A DNA stretch of 64,000 nt. It comes from Brettanomyces bruxellensis (taxonomy: Eukaryota > Ascomycota > Pichiomycetes > Pichiales > Pichiaceae). The stretch covers positions 124,001 through 188,000 of the forward strand of contig NC_054685.1 in NCBI RefSeq assembly GCF_011074885.1, given 5' to 3'. The translations under genes and the position numbers were made by a program. This document shows positions 1-10,969 of this stretch, piece after piece. The notes under the pieces are model-generated. The model had not been told where the DNA came from. It saw nothing but the letters and a program-made list of their open reading frames with translations, and did no database searches. Numbering within the stretch: the stretch's first letter is position 1; each line of letters starts with the position of its first letter.

Positions 1-834
1 AATGATTTAATAATTGCTCTCTCACAAGATGAGTGTATAGTATTGATTAATAGATATTGCATTGGAAGAAATGTGGAAACCACTATACTTGAATAACTAA
101 GAATATTGTAGTTAAGACATGAAAATGTTGCGTCCTATTATTATATAAAGATATACCAACAATTTTGCTTAGTTATGATTCTAGGTAAAAGAGGCCAAAC
201 TAATCTTTGAAATTGTTTCTTTGCTACAACAAAGTAAAATGCAAACATACAAGTAAAAGCGTGGAAAGTGAAATTATGTATTTTTTTTCTTCAAACGAGT
301 TTGAGTGATCATTATTCGATTGAGTGTAATTTAAACAAATTTGCTCGTATAAACATCAGTAGGAAATAATATGAGGGTCAATAGCAAGGAAATATTGAAA
401 TCGTCTGGTACGTACCGGCTACGCGTTTTCAATGAAGTCTCATGATTTGTGTGTTGTGTTGGGCATATCGGTTTTTACCATTAAATTTCTATTTCATTTA
501 ATAATGCATTTCTTTATATTTAGATTTTATATTTAGATTACGTTGGAAATAGGTATGGAAGAACGTATTTATTATTATCATCGATTGAATAGTCCTGTTG
601 TAGTAGCAGGTAGACGACCAAAATATGTTTGCATTTATTGAGTTAATCACTATTATAAGAAAGTGTGAATGTAACCACTTCTTAATCCTTATTTTTAAAT
701 AGTACCGGCTCCATGAATACAATTCTTGTGAGGGAGCACGGTGAGTTTGCATACGAAAGTATTAAGTTAATGTTCATAAAATGAGCCATTTCAATTAATA
801 GTAAAAATAAAGGCAAAAAAGCATCGAAAGCATT
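1..834. other. Intergenic, no gene recognised
   Basis: AT-rich sequence with no convincing coding region. The longest open frame, on the minus strand near 498-752, has no recognisable motif and a composition expected by chance. It is the downstream flank of the oxidoreductase gene that ends at 835. Any neighbour further left lies outside the window. Confidence 0.6.
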
Positions 835-1872
835 TTATGGCTTCGCAACAACGACTGTGTCTCCTCCCTTGGAAGAACTCTTGAGAGCAGCGTCAATAAT
901 AGCAAGATGATGAAAAGCGACTTCTGGAGTAGCGATGATTCCACTCTTATCTCCAGTCTTGATCGCTTCACCTAAAACATCAAACTCTTTGGATGGAGTC
1001 CGGTATTCATCCTCGATAGGAATATCCATTTCGTATGACTTTGTTTCTGCTGTGAGACCGCCAACTCTCAATGTTAATTTTTCTGGATGTTTTGGACTGA
1101 AATCCAAGAACACAGAGCCATTATCACCCAAAATCTTGAAAATACAGCTCTTATCAGTATTTCCAAAAGCGGATCCATACGTGAATGTTCCAATCACTCC
1201 GGATTCCATTTCCACAAGAGAGTATAATATATCATCTGTTCCACTCAACTCACGGACCCTTTTAGTATGAGCGTTGACCTTTCTAATTTGACCTAACACA
1301 CCTGTTAAAAGGGCTAATTGGTGAACACCCCCATCTGATAAAAAGCCGCCAATATGCTTAGGTTGTCTTCTCCAAGATGTACTGAGATATTTATTGGCAA
1401 AGTTAAATTGACCTGTGGATGAATAAGTAAAAGAATAAACATTGCCTATCTTTGAGACTGCCTCTTTCAAAGCATCAACTGCTTTGAAGTAGCACCAATG
1501 CTCGTTCACAGCAATAATAAGATCCGGATTTTCCTTTGAAAGTTTAACAATTTGCGCAGCCTGCTCCAGGTCTGCCGCAATTGGCTTTTCAACGCAGATA
1601 TTCTTCTTGTATTTAACTGCTAATTTAACAGCACTCAAGTTGAATTGCACTGGAAGTAGAGCGTCCACGAGATTAACCTCTGGATCCTTGAAAGCATCTT
1701 CCATATCATCATAGATAATCTTAATATCAGCGTTTTTTGCAAAGACCTCAGCCTTCTCCTTTGTTCTATTAAAGCATGAGTAAGGTGTGAAATACTTTGA
1801 TGCCTTCAATGCTGGTAGGTGAGCATCTGTAGCAAAAATTCCAGTGCCAACAACACAAACTTTATACGACAT
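835..1872 (-). CDS. Gfo/Idh/MocA-family NAD(P)-dependent oxidoreductase (YMR315W-like)
   Basis: The 345-residue protein opens with a Rossmann dinucleotide-binding motif (VCVVGTGIFATDAHLPAL, residues 5-22). It contains the family signature CVEKPIA (about residues 93-99), with the Lys that is conserved in Gfo/Idh/MocA enzymes, and the C-terminal alpha/beta sheet domain (GGFLSDGGVHQLALL and onward) that binds the sugar or polyol substrate. Length and layout match S. cerevisiae YMR315W (about 349 aa), a soluble oxidoreductase linked to NADPH supply. The ATG at 1870-1872 precedes the Rossmann motif directly, so the start is secure. The gene diverges from the dipeptidase gene across a 1.2 kb spacer. 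The substrate cannot be read from sequence; the family also contains dihydrodiol and sugar dehydrogenases. Confidence 0.88.
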   Translation of the reverse strand: MSYKVCVVGTGIFATDAHLPALKASKYFTPYSCFNRTKEKAEVFAKNADIKIIYDDMEDAFKDPEVNLVDALLPVQFNLSAVKLAVKYKKNICVEKPIAADLEQAAQIVKLSKENPDLIIAVNEHWCYFKAVDALKEAVSKIGNVYSFTYSSTGQFNFANKYLSTSWRRQPKHIGGFLSDGGVHQLALLTGVLGQIRKVNAHTKRVRELSGTDDILYSLVEMESGVIGTFTYGSAFGNTDKSCIFKILGDNGSVFLDFSPKHPEKLTLRVGGLTAETKSYEMDIPIEDEYRTPSKEFDVLGEAIKTGDKSGIIATPEVAFHHLAIIDAALKSSSKGGDTVVVAKP

Positions 1873-3056
1873 TATGATTGACTAACAAAAAATTCGGATA
1901 GTTAAGTCGATTCTAATCAAGAAATCAAAGCACTTTTTGGTGCCTTTCTCTGTGCTTAACTCAAAATAATTAAGTTCTGGTGTCCGATATTTATATATTC
2001 GGGAAATTTTTTGTGGTTCGAGTTAAAGTTCGGCCATTCGGATAAATTTCCATGTCTATCTACTCTTCAATCATGGGGTTCAATGCGGAGTGAACTAGTA
2101 AAAAAAATAACAATGCGGAAAAGCCAGGTTCAACCAGTCAATGATTCGAAATAGAAAAATCAGCGAGGAAGTAAAGTAGGTTTACAATGTTAAAAAGATG
2201 CAATTTTTCCGGACGATATCTTCCGACCAAACTACAACATTATGTCATTTCATAAAAGGAAGTGTTTTTAGGTCCGCGTTTTAATGCGATGAGTGATATA
2301 AGGCCAAACACAATCAGAACGCATTATTTAATTATAGATCAATACAGAAAGAAGGTGCGTGACGGAAAGAAAAGGTTGAAGTAAACATCGCTTTTGAAAA
2401 CCTATGTTCAGCCTTCCAAATATTAAGGAATCTAGATACATGTAAGCGGGGGGTAACTTTTTTTCTCAAAACAGAAACTTGTAGTTTACTTTTTATTCTT
2501 TCAATCCTCTCAGCAAGCAAATCGTTTGAAATTTGAGACGGAAGAAACCGCAACCCGCCAAGGAATCAACAAAAAAAAAGGTATAGCTATCTTCCAACGA
2601 CTCACAGACGCGTCGCTTCAAAGTAATAAAAATAACACCGGGAGTGTGGCTTATTGGACAATCTCCGTATGTGTAAATGGCATGTATTTACATATTTCTT
2701 TGTACGGTAATTTCCAATTTTATTAATTGTTCTTCATTTTGCTGTCTAGGTATATAATAACTTCCAAAAAGAGCATGATGGCAGTGCTATCGTATTATTC
2801 CTTATTCCTTATTACTGGCAGTCGCCGGTTCAAACAGGAATCAATTCCAGGACGTTTGTTTTTTTATCTCCTGTGATATGCAACCAACACTTCTTTTTCT
2901 TTAAAAAAGTTTTGCGTTTTTCTTTCTCAGAGCATTAAACATTTAATCTAATCAATTATATAAGTACGCATAACCCATTTCTTCATACCCTGGTACAATT
3001 AACAAATTTTTGATTCATTCATTTCTTCTACACTTTGAAGTCTGTCGATTGAATCT
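1873..3056. other. Divergent intergenic region, 1.2 kb
   Basis: Shared upstream region of the oxidoreductase (minus) and dipeptidase (plus). It holds only short open frames without motifs (for example near 2332-2553 and 2526-2726), which I do not consider genes. TATA-like sequence (tatataagt) lies at about 2957-2965, within 100 bases of the dipeptidase ATG. Confidence 0.5.
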
Positions 3057-5594
3057 ATGGAAGAAAAAGTTGTTGAAAGAGAATCAGCGTGGAGTTGGGG
3101 ACCTCATAATAGCGTCTTCACTTCACTCTCAACAATTTCAATCGTTTGTCTTCTTTTAATCTATGGTTCTAGTCTTCTCATAAGTCAGGTTACAGTATTC
3201 TATAAAAATTCTCACGGTATGAAAGAATTTGATAGTTTGTCCAACAGGCTTTTTCCACAAAAGCACACAAGTATTGAAGGCAAGGTTCCGTTAACTTTTA
3301 AGAGTGTTAGAGCAGGTACCTTTAAACCTGAGACTAAAGAAATACAGTGGTTAGAGACATCTGTCTCTAAAACCAATGATACGGGTGACTTTGTTGTCAC
3401 TAAAGGATCGAAATACTTTTTAAAAAATGTGCAAGATCCAGAGTTTTCTAAACTGTTATATGATGGTTCGGAGATCGTTTATGATGATAAAAAGTATAAG
3501 ATTGAGGATGTCGTCTTCAGTAATGATTTGAAGCATGTTCTTTTGGTGTGCGACAAAATTCACAACTGGAGACATTCGTTCTTCGCATCCTATTTCATTT
3601 ATAATATCGAGACGAAAACTACGCAGTCATTGTATGATAAAAATAACGAATTGAATGAGAAAATTGCTTTGGCCAAATGGTCTCCTGATTCCAAGAAGAT
3701 TGCATTTGTGCTTGAGAACAACGTGTATATTAAGAATATTTCCGATTTTATTCATCCAACTTTGACGCAAGTTACCCATGATGGGGGAAAAGAGATTTTC
3801 TATGGCAAGCCAGACTGGGTATATGAAGAGGAAGTTTTCGAAAGTGATACCGCTCTCTGGTGGTCCCCAAATTCTGAGTTTTTATCTATGTTACGTTGCA
3901 ATGATACGCAAGTGCCAACTTACCCGATACCATATTTTGTCCAGGATGATGAGAAGTACAAAAATTCCTCGTATCCAGAGTTACGAGAGATTAAGTATCC
4001 GAAGGCCGGTTATCCAAATCCAGTTGTTGACTTCTTGGTTTACGATATGTCTGCTGAGGAAGTTAAATATATCGACCAGGATGATGATTTTTATCATGAC
4101 AAGGATATTCCAAATGATACCAGACTTATTACAGAAATGGTTTGGGTCGGAGACCAGCAAGTTCTAGTGAGAACCACAAATCGTGTCTCTGATATCTTGA
4201 AAATTTTCATAGTTGATGTTACTGGTTCAAAACTGAACAGTACATTGACTCGCTCGGAAGACTTACGGAAGAAGAATAGTTGGTTTGAAATTGAACACAA
4301 TACCCTCTATATTCCAAAGGCCGAAACACGGCCAGAAGAAGGATATATTGATGTTCTTGAGGTCGATGGCTATGATCACTTAGCTTACTTCTCGCCACCT
4401 ACTGCCGCGACACCAAAAGCTTATCTAACTAGAGGTGATTGGGAGGTTGTTGGTGGACCACGAGCATTTGATTACATCACTAACAAGGTTTACTTTATAT
4501 CAACAGAAAAATCTTCAATGGAAAGACACCTTTATTCTGTCGGTTTAGATGGAAAAGATAAAACAAATGTCACGGATGTTTCTAAGGAGGGTGTTTATTC
4601 TGCATCGTTTTCCAAGGGTTCTCGCTATTTACTATTGAATTACAACGGTCCGGATGTTCCATATCAAAATTTGATTGACCTCCACACAATGAAAGTTGAC
4701 TCATTTGAGACAAATGAAAAGTTGAAAGGCGTTCTTGAAAAGTATATCGTTCCAAAAGTTATTTATGGTGAGTTGAATTTGGGTGATGGTGTGAAAGCTA
4801 ATTACAAGCAGACTTTTCCATTGAATTTTAATCCTTCTCATAAGTATCCACTACTCTTTTTCGTTTATGGAGGCCCGGGTTCCCAGTTGGTTGTAAAAAC
4901 TTTTGGGCAGCCTTTTTCATCTGTGATTGCGTCAGAACTAGACGCTGTTGTTGTTACCGTTGATGGTAGAGGAACTGGCTTTAAAGGCAAACAATTCAGA
5001 AATGTTGTGAAAAATAATCTTTCTCATTATGAGGTTATTGATCAGATCGCAGCTGGAAACATTTTTATTTCCAAGCCATATATTGATCCCGAGAGAACAG
5101 CCATTTGGGGCTGGTCTTATGGAGGGTTCATGACTTTGAAAACTTTGGAAAAAGATCAGGGGAATGTTTTCAAGTATGGTATGGCTGTTGCACCTGTTAC
5201 AAACTGGATGTTTTATGATTCCATTTACACTGAGCGTTATATGAATACACCTCAGAACAATCCAAACTATAAAAATGGTTCTGTTCATGACGTTGAAGGT
5301 TTTAAATCAGTGAAGAGATTTTTGCTTATGCATGGTACTGGTGATGATAATGTTCATCTACAGAACAGTTTAAAGTTCTTGGATATGCTCGACCAAGCAG
5401 GTGTAGAGAATTATGATGTGCATGTCTTTCCAGATAGCGACCACTCTATCAGCTATCACAATGCAAACACTATCGTGTATGATAAATTGTTCATTTGGTT
5501 AAAACTTGCCTTTGCAGGTGTTTATGATGAGATTTATGAGCCTGTCAGAATTGACAATTACGGGCCAATCGATCCCGATCTCCATGTTTTGTGA
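3057..5594 (+). CDS. DAP2: Dipeptidyl aminopeptidase, type II membrane serine protease (DPP IV family, S9B)
   Basis: An 845-residue protein with a short cytoplasmic N-terminus, one membrane anchor (about residues 23-50), a beta-propeller region and a C-terminal alpha/beta-hydrolase domain. The catalytic Ser687 sits in GWSYGG, the Asp is D763 in HGTGDDNVH and the His is H796 in DSDHS. The family removes X-Ala or X-Pro dipeptides. In yeast, Ste13 acts in the late Golgi on alpha-factor precursor and Dap2 in the vacuole. The cytoplasmic tail of only about 22 residues resembles Dap2 more than Ste13, whose tail is about 118 residues, so DAP2 is preferred; a species with a single gene could use it for both roles. 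All catalytic residues are present and the frame is intact. It converges on SLT2 with a 174-base gap. Confidence 0.9.
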   Translation: MEEKVVERESAWSWGPHNSVFTSLSTISIVCLLLIYGSSLLISQVTVFYKNSHGMKEFDSLSNRLFPQKHTSIEGKVPLTFKSVRAGTFKPETKEIQWLETSVSKTNDTGDFVVTKGSKYFLKNVQDPEFSKLLYDGSEIVYDDKKYKIEDVVFSNDLKHVLLVCDKIHNWRHSFFASYFIYNIETKTTQSLYDKNNELNEKIALAKWSPDSKKIAFVLENNVYIKNISDFIHPTLTQVTHDGGKEIFYGKPDWVYEEEVFESDTALWWSPNSEFLSMLRCNDTQVPTYPIPYFVQDDEKYKNSSYPELREIKYPKAGYPNPVVDFLVYDMSAEEVKYIDQDDDFYHDKDIPNDTRLITEMVWVGDQQVLVRTTNRVSDILKIFIVDVTGSKLNSTLTRSEDLRKKNSWFEIEHNTLYIPKAETRPEEGYIDVLEVDGYDHLAYFSPPTAATPKAYLTRGDWEVVGGPRAFDYITNKVYFISTEKSSMERHLYSVGLDGKDKTNVTDVSKEGVYSASFSKGSRYLLLNYNGPDVPYQNLIDLHTMKVDSFETNEKLKGVLEKYIVPKVIYGELNLGDGVKANYKQTFPLNFNPSHKYPLLFFVYGGPGSQLVVKTFGQPFSSVIASELDAVVVTVDGRGTGFKGKQFRNVVKNNLSHYEVIDQIAAGNIFISKPYIDPERTAIWGWSYGGFMTLKTLEKDQGNVFKYGMAVAPVTNWMFYDSIYTERYMNTPQNNPNYKNGSVHDVEGFKSVKRFLLMHGTGDDNVHLQNSLKFLDMLDQAGVENYDVHVFPDSDHSISYHNANTIVYDKLFIWLKLAFAGVYDEIYEPVRIDNYGPIDPDLHVL

Positions 5595-5768
5595 GCTAAA
5601 ACTTTTTTCCATGATGTTGTACATACTCTTCTAATACGCATTTTACTTTAAATCAATTAGAACATACCTATTGCAAAAAAATAATAATGATATTAATTGG
5701 TCGTTACACTTTATATAGGAATGAAGCAAACAGTTAAGGATGGAACAAGATGATCTTCGTTTTTCATA

Positions 5769-7238
5769 TCAGTTATATCTTTCGGCTCCAAATACTAAAT
5801 CATGCTCTAGATCCATTTCGCCATCATCGGTGGCTTCTTCTGGTCTTGGTGGTATATCTGGGTCATTTGAATATGCACCAGTTGGTGTCCGTAATGATCC
5901 TTGCATTGATGGATGTTCGTGTAAATCTACCTGAGGTGTAGCTTCCGGCGAAGCAAATGTGGCTCTTGGAGACATGATTCCAGGTGACTCCTGGATAGTT
6001 TCCTGAGGAGATTGAATCTGAAAGTTCTGTTGCGTTCTTTCAAAGTCCGAATGTTGTTGCTGTTGCTGTAAACTTGTCTGGTTAACTTGTTCCTCTCTTT
6101 GTTGTTCCTCTTGATATATTCGCTCCTGTTCCTCCAATGGTTTTCTGACATATTCTCTAAATCCTGCAACTTCATCCACTATCATCTTCTTCATATCATG
6201 AATATCATCCACAGACTCAAATGAAAAGTCAAATTTACGTGGACAAACAGGTTCGTCGTTTGGATCATGCCATACTTCCAAGTAAGGGTGCTCTAATGCT
6301 TGCTCGGCTGTAATTCTTGTCTTTGGATCCAGGGTTAAAAGTTTGCTCAAAAGATCTAAAGCTAGAGGGGATGCATCTGGATAGAGAGTTTCAAATGGAA
6401 TTCTTGGCATATAAGGTAGAGACCGAATATACGCCCTCGCCCTTGGTGATTTGATATTTTCTATGGTTTTCTCATCAGGTGTGCCCAAAACCCTCAGTAT
6501 TTGATTTAGCTGATCAACATAGTCCTTTCCTTTAAAAATTGTACGCCTTCCAAGTAGTTCTGCCAAAATACATCCCGCAGACCACATATCAATAGCTTTC
6601 GTGTATCCTTGAAAACTTAAGATAATTTCAGGAGCACGGTACCATCTGGTTGCAACATATTCTGTCATGAAGCCATTATTTTTGGTTGGATCACTGGAAT
6701 AACCTCTCGCAAGCCCAAAATCACAAATCTTTAACTCACAGTCGGCATTAACAAGTAAGTTTCCAGGCTTCAAATCTCTATGAAGAACATCTGCCGAATG
6801 TATATATTTCAATCCACATAGTGTTTGGTAAATAAAGGATTGAAAATGTGCGTCTGTTAAAGGTTGTCCTGAGCGTATGATTTGGTGCATATCACACTCC
6901 ATCAACTCCTCGTATAAGTAAACTTCATTGAAGTTCCCGTTTGCATCTGGAACAATATCTAGATCGTATAAACAAGTAATATTTTTATGCCCACGAAAAT
7001 GGCGTAGAAGTTTGATTTCTCTAAGCGCTCTTTTACAGAGAATCTTCTTGCTAAAAATGTTTGTGATCTTTTTAATAGCCACTTTATCTTCCCCCTCGTC
7101 TCCGTCTAAGTACTTTGCAGAGCAAACAATACCATATGCACCCTGGCCTAGACCTTTAATCAGTTGAAACCGCTTATCAACAATAAAATTCTGCTGAAAT
7201 ACGCGGAAAACGTGATATTGATCTAGACTTCCATTCAT
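5769..7238 (-). CDS. SLT2: Cell-wall-integrity MAP kinase Slt2/Mpk1
   Basis: The 489-residue protein (ScSlt2 is 484) has a complete MAPK domain: glycine loop GQGAYG (31-36), catalytic Lys56 in [13 protein letters not shown] (153-160), DFG (173-175) and the activation lip [14 protein letters not shown] with Thr192-Glu193-Tyr194. TEY rather than TGY separates it from Hog1. The C-terminal common-docking stretch is followed by a Gln-rich tail (about 395-425) as in Slt2. It is the last kinase of the Pkc1-Bck1-Mkk1/2 cascade and phosphorylates Rlm1 and SBF to drive wall synthesis. The ATG at 7236-7238 gives the expected short N-terminus before [19 protein letters not shown]. No anomalies. Divergent from HFI1 across an unusually long spacer. 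Confidence 0.96.
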   Translation of the reverse strand: MNGSLDQYHVFRVFQQNFIVDKRFQLIKGLGQGAYGIVCSAKYLDGDEGEDKVAIKKITNIFSKKILCKRALREIKLLRHFRGHKNITCLYDLDIVPDANGNFNEVYLYEELMECDMHQIIRSGQPLTDAHFQSFIYQTLCGLKYIHSADVLHRDLKPGNLLVNADCELKICDFGLARGYSSDPTKNNGFMTEYVATRWYRAPEIILSFQGYTKAIDMWSAGCILAELLGRRTIFKGKDYVDQLNQILRVLGTPDEKTIENIKSPRARAYIRSLPYMPRIPFETLYPDASPLALDLLSKLLTLDPKTRITAEQALEHPYLEVWHDPNDEPVCPRKFDFSFESVDDIHDMKKMIVDEVAGFREYVRKPLEEQERIYQEEQQREEQVNQTSLQQQQQHSDFERTQQNFQIQSPQETIQESPGIMSPRATFASPEATPQVDLHEHPSMQGSLRTPTGAYSNDPDIPPRPEEATDDGEMDLEHDLVFGAERYN

Positions 7239-7769
7239 TTTATACGTAGTATCTCAATAGTCTCTTAGAAAGAATGCTGTTGTGGTGTAAAAATGAAAGC
7301 AGAAACTGAGCCAAGCAGCCAAATTTTTTAATGTAAAAGACGCTTTCGGATATAATTAAGAAAAAGCACCTAGTACCTAAATACTTTGTCTTTCCACTCG
7401 GTTTTAAGTGCCTAAATTACTGAAACAACTGTTTGGATTCTTGAAGACCCTTAGCCCGCGTTTTTTTGACAAGTTCTAGATCAGCTCAAAAAAAGGATAG
7501 TTTGGTGTATGGAATAGGGCAGGAAAAATTAGTAGCACCGTGTCGCGAATCGCTAACATTCAATGCAAAAAAAAGGTCTTTTGATAGTACCAGGACTAAT
7601 GTTCCGATAAATGGATTGATAGTATTTATGTTTTAATAGCTCTAGTTGGATTCTATATCCCAAAATTCAGAATGATGATATTAGACGATACCGTTTGATA
7701 TTTTGTAATAACAAGTTAACTCAGAAAAGTAGTCCAAACCCCCTTATGGAAATAATAATATACAAATAA

Positions 7770-8016
7770 TTAGTGTAAATCAAATCGTAAATGAGTCTGA
7801 TCCAGAACAAACTTCTTGGGAACAACGTCTGTATTTATAACGTTGGTAAATATGTATTGAGGTTCAGGAATGATTATCTTCTTTGATTTCATTTCCTTAA
7901 TTCCTTTTCCGGGGTGCATATTACCATCAGGGAAATAATAGAATTGATGTCCTTAGGTCTAACTTTTCAATGTACTTGTTCGATTCCCAGTTCAAGCTTC
8001 TAAAAATATCCTGAAA
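7770..8016 (-). pseudogene. Possible decayed coding fragment
   Basis: Two abutting minus-strand frames look protein-like but do not join. One, upstream (about 8016 down to 7930), contains LNWESNKYIEKLDLR after a TTTTCAG that resembles a splice acceptor. The other runs from 7952 to a stop at 7770-7772 and contains FYYFPDGNMHPGKGIKEM and ends FVLDQTHLRFDL plus His. A one-base shift near 7953-7958 would join them, and a stop lies just 5'. I do not recognise the family. It could be a relic gene, the 3' exon of a gene with an odd structure, or chance; confidence is low. Confidence 0.25.
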
Positions 8017-8283
8017 ATACTATTTAAAACAATCCGAATAAAGCTACATAAATTTTCTCTGTCTTGATCGCGAGATCTCAACTTTTTCTGTGCTTTAATT
8101 CAATAGTCCTGAAGCATGAATCAATATTATTCTCGAGGAGCCCCTTAGATTGGAAAATGTGCTCAACACTAAAAAAAGAAGATACGCTGAAATTTTAAAG
8201 TGGTGTTCAAGCGTTTAATTTACGTAAAATTGTTGTTTTCTTTCCTCGACGATAGACGTAGGTAGAACTTTTCAGATGTTCAA

Positions 8284-8673
8284 ATGCCCTTTTCAACGTC
8301 GATCCTGCTATTTTTATACTCTCTTTTATGTCTTGAGTTAATTTCGCATTTATTTTCCTCAATCAACTTTCTTTCTAATTTGATCTATTGTGCGCTTAGC
8401 ACCCCAGGCAGTTTTTGGATATGGAACGAACTTGCTATATTCTTTGTATTAGTTTACATAATAATTTTTTTACCCTTTATATTTTTGAACAGTTGGTTCG
8501 ATAGAAGAGCTTTACGTATAAAGGATTCTTTTGTATTAGTGATACTTTCTGATTTTGACCTCAATAATGAGCATGCAGATTATATTTATCTTATTGCCCT
8601 TGTTTGCATTTTGATGAATACCGCTGTTTCTTCTTTCTGTCGATATAAATTTGTTCGGAGGATCAATTCATGA
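8284..8673 (+). CDS. Hypothetical small hydrophobic protein
   Basis: An ATG-initiated 129-codon frame encoding about four hydrophobic segments and ending in a basic tail (CRYKFVRRINS). No family is recognised. It lies in T-rich DNA, where long hydrophobic frames arise by chance, and a run of 28 T follows the stop by ten bases. It sits between divergently transcribed SLT2 and HFI1, so it would lie in the HFI1 promoter region. Treat as doubtful until conservation or transcript data support it. Confidence 0.25.
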   Translation: MPFSTSILLFLYSLLCLELISHLFSSINFLSNLIYCALSTPGSFWIWNELAIFFVLVYIIIFLPFIFLNSWFDRRALRIKDSFVLVILSDFDLNNEHADYIYLIALVCILMNTAVSSFCRYKFVRRINS

Positions 8674-8682
8674 AGTAAGAAG

Positions 8683-8710
8683 TTTTTTTTTTTTTTTTTT
8701 TTTTTTTTTT
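8683..8710. repeat. Poly-T tract, 28 bases
   Basis: Uninterrupted run of T about 230 bases upstream of the HFI1 ATG. Long dA:dT tracts in yeast promoters disfavour nucleosomes and often mark open promoters. The length is likely to vary between strains and to be error-prone in sequencing. Confidence 0.95.
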
Positions 8711-8936
8711 GAAGCCTAAATTCAAGCAAAAGTCAACAGTGCTTCTACTTATTTTCCTCAAGGTAGGGTATTGCTTCTGCTTTAATCTTCATCATTTGCA
8801 GCATTACTAAATTGTTATAACCACGTAATAACAGCATAGACTCCATTAAATTCTATTAGTTTTCGTTTCTTTTTTTTTCATTTCGGTTGATTTGGAACTA
8901 AGTGGAGTATCAGTCACTCATATATTAGATAACACC

Positions 8937-10421
8937 ATGTCAGTGGCTACACAGCCAACTCTCAGAGGCAAAAGTGACCTACAGGAAAAACCCTCTGATG
9001 TTACAAATGGCTCTTTGTCTAAGGCTGCTGAACCTGAACCTGAACCCGACACTCGAGACCAAATGAGCAGGGTCGACATAGATGGACTTGTTATGAAATT
9101 TCAGAAAAAACTAGGGAAAAGGTGGGATGACTATCAGATGGTAGTTTCACTTTTTCTTGTAGGAAAGCTTTCTAGAGAAGAATTGATGGCAAAACTTGAA
9201 GAGACTCTTGATAGTACAACAATCCGATTTCATAATCAACTTCTTCTTGCTAACCTTGCGAACTGTCTTAGGGCAGAACCATCTGATGGGATGTCAAGTG
9301 CAAGATTTGGAAGTCAAACACAACAAAGCAAAAAAAGAAAAACAGGTCGATCATCACAATATGATATGTTGAAGAGAAATATTCTTTCGCTTCCTATAAG
9401 AGAAAGAAGACGGCTAAAAAGCATTGTACGAGAATCCGGTAAAAGGGGAATGACAAATTCAACATTAGCTCTTACCCGTCAGGCTATTCTTCCAAAGATT
9501 CCTATGAAAGCCCCCAAAGGAGCTGAAGTTCAATCGAAGGAAACTATTGCTGCAACATTGGAGCAGACAAGTAAGTGGTCTAAAGATGTTTCACGTGCAA
9601 TTAAAGCACCGCTTTGTTCTGAAAGTTTTGAACTTCCTGATATAGAATCATTACAAACACGCATGCTAGGTATTGCAAGGGAGCATGGCCTAGAGGGTAG
9701 TGTGAGTCCACGTGCCGCACAATTTCTTTTGGTTGGACTTGAATATCATTTAAAATCACTCATTGAGAGGTCACTTGCCAAAGTGAAAAGAAATAAAAAT
9801 GGCTCAAAACGTCAGCGTGTTACTCTTACTGTTGAAGATATGTATGATACACTATCACAGGTGCCACATTCAGTAGATAACAGTGGGTCTCTCTATTATT
9901 TAAACGATGCATTATTAAAGAATGATGATGATGCCTCTGTGATTCATCTTCAGAGGCAACCGTTGGCAAAAAAAATGCCGCATAGTTTTGACACCCAGAC
10001 AGATATCATGAAACTTCAAGAGAAAGATAAATCATTCAAGGCAAATGACAGGTCCAACCATATGAATCTTGCTATTAGCGAAGAGAATCCAAAAGGTGAT
10101 ACAAATACGGAGAATGCCTCAGAAGAGCACAAAAATATGCAAGGCAAAAAGACGGAATCTCAAGGATCACAAACATTTGTTAGGCCATCATTCTCGAAAG
10201 AAAGTACGGATCACCATATGAAATTTTCGAAAAGCATCATTAACCGTAAATTTCATGTCAGTGAATATTCACCCATTAGTTTTGTATTGAAGCCAAAAGG
10301 GCTGGGGGTCAGGAAAAATGAAGAAAAGCAAGCAGGCAGGCCCAACTTAGTACTTCATGATCCAAGCATCGGCAGTCCTAATGACCTTAATTGGGTCATT
10401 AATGAGCTTTTGTCAGAGTAA
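8937..10421 (+). CDS. HFI1: SAGA complex core subunit Hfi1/Ada1
   Basis: A 494-residue protein (ScHfi1 is 488). The N-terminal block beginning VDIDGLVMKFQKKLGKRWDDYQ and continuing through LLANLANCLRAEP is the SAGA-Tad1 signature. The middle region (PDIESLQTRMLGIAREHGLEG and LVGLEYHLKSLIERSL) is the histone-fold-like part that pairs with Taf12. Hfi1 is a structural subunit needed for assembly of the SAGA coactivator. I place the start at the ATG at 8937; the frame stays open upstream to a TTG at 8892 but there is no earlier ATG, and MSVATQP gives the expected N-terminus. The C-terminal third is low complexity and less conserved. Divergent from SLT2. Confidence 0.92.
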   Translation: MSVATQPTLRGKSDLQEKPSDVTNGSLSKAAEPEPEPDTRDQMSRVDIDGLVMKFQKKLGKRWDDYQMVVSLFLVGKLSREELMAKLEETLDSTTIRFHNQLLLANLANCLRAEPSDGMSSARFGSQTQQSKKRKTGRSSQYDMLKRNILSLPIRERRRLKSIVRESGKRGMTNSTLALTRQAILPKIPMKAPKGAEVQSKETIAATLEQTSKWSKDVSRAIKAPLCSESFELPDIESLQTRMLGIAREHGLEGSVSPRAAQFLLVGLEYHLKSLIERSLAKVKRNKNGSKRQRVTLTVEDMYDTLSQVPHSVDNSGSLYYLNDALLKNDDDASVIHLQRQPLAKKMPHSFDTQTDIMKLQEKDKSFKANDRSNHMNLAISEENPKGDTNTENASEEHKNMQGKKTESQGSQTFVRPSFSKESTDHHMKFSKSIINRKFHVSEYSPISFVLKPKGLGVRKNEEKQAGRPNLVLHDPSIGSPNDLNWVINELLSE

Positions 10422-10969
10422 ATTTATGTATTAGTAATCCCTTTAAATAAACCCACAATTATGACATTTTTTAAAATGAAATTGGAAACAACCGGGTAGA
10501 ATAGATCTAAATGCTTTTACGCTACATATCGACGTTGCAGAGAATTGTTTGTCGGATCCAATTATTTCATTTCCAGAGCATGTAGGGTGCGCAAATAAAC
10601 GTTTATGTAATTTGGTTCAGCCTAAATGAAAACTGTTTCCTATAGAATGGTATTCTCGCATCAAAAAGAACTAAATAAACGGAGATTTTGTTGAGAAGAG
10701 GATTCCAAGAGAATGGAGGTAGAAGACCTGATAATGAATGGGTATATGATTTATTTTATATCAGAACGCATCCGATCACCAGTTAATCTTGTTTTTTGTT
10801 TTTTTTCTTAGGCCTTCCGTCTTTCCATTTCGATTTCGCTCGCGATCAATATTTCTCTGAGTAGAGAGCACTTTTTGCCCTGAAAGAGATTTCATGAGAT
10901 TTTGTCCTTCATATTACAAAGCATTAAAGCTGTGAGGGGCACTACGGTAGTTTTATAAAGCATTAGAAT
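10422..10969. other. Intergenic region upstream of RPN1
   Basis: 548 bases between tandem plus-strand genes HFI1 and RPN1, serving as HFI1 terminator and RPN1 promoter. I looked for the Rpn4 proteasome element (GGTGGCAAA) and found no exact copy on either strand. No ORF or RNA gene is evident. Confidence 0.5.

Noticed and set aside
2332..2726. Short frames on both strands in the oxidoreductase-dipeptidase spacer
   Set aside because: Under 75 codons, no motifs, antisense to each other.
7950..7960. CTAAGGA at the junction of the relic frames as a Ty1-like +1 recoding site
   Set aside because: The yeast site needs CUUAGGC or close variants; slipping from CUA to UAA is not plausible pairing, so decay is the simpler reading.
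7970..7990. GTTCGATTCCC resembling a tRNA T arm near 7979
   Set aside because: No cloverleaf can be folded around it and it lies inside the protein-like relic.
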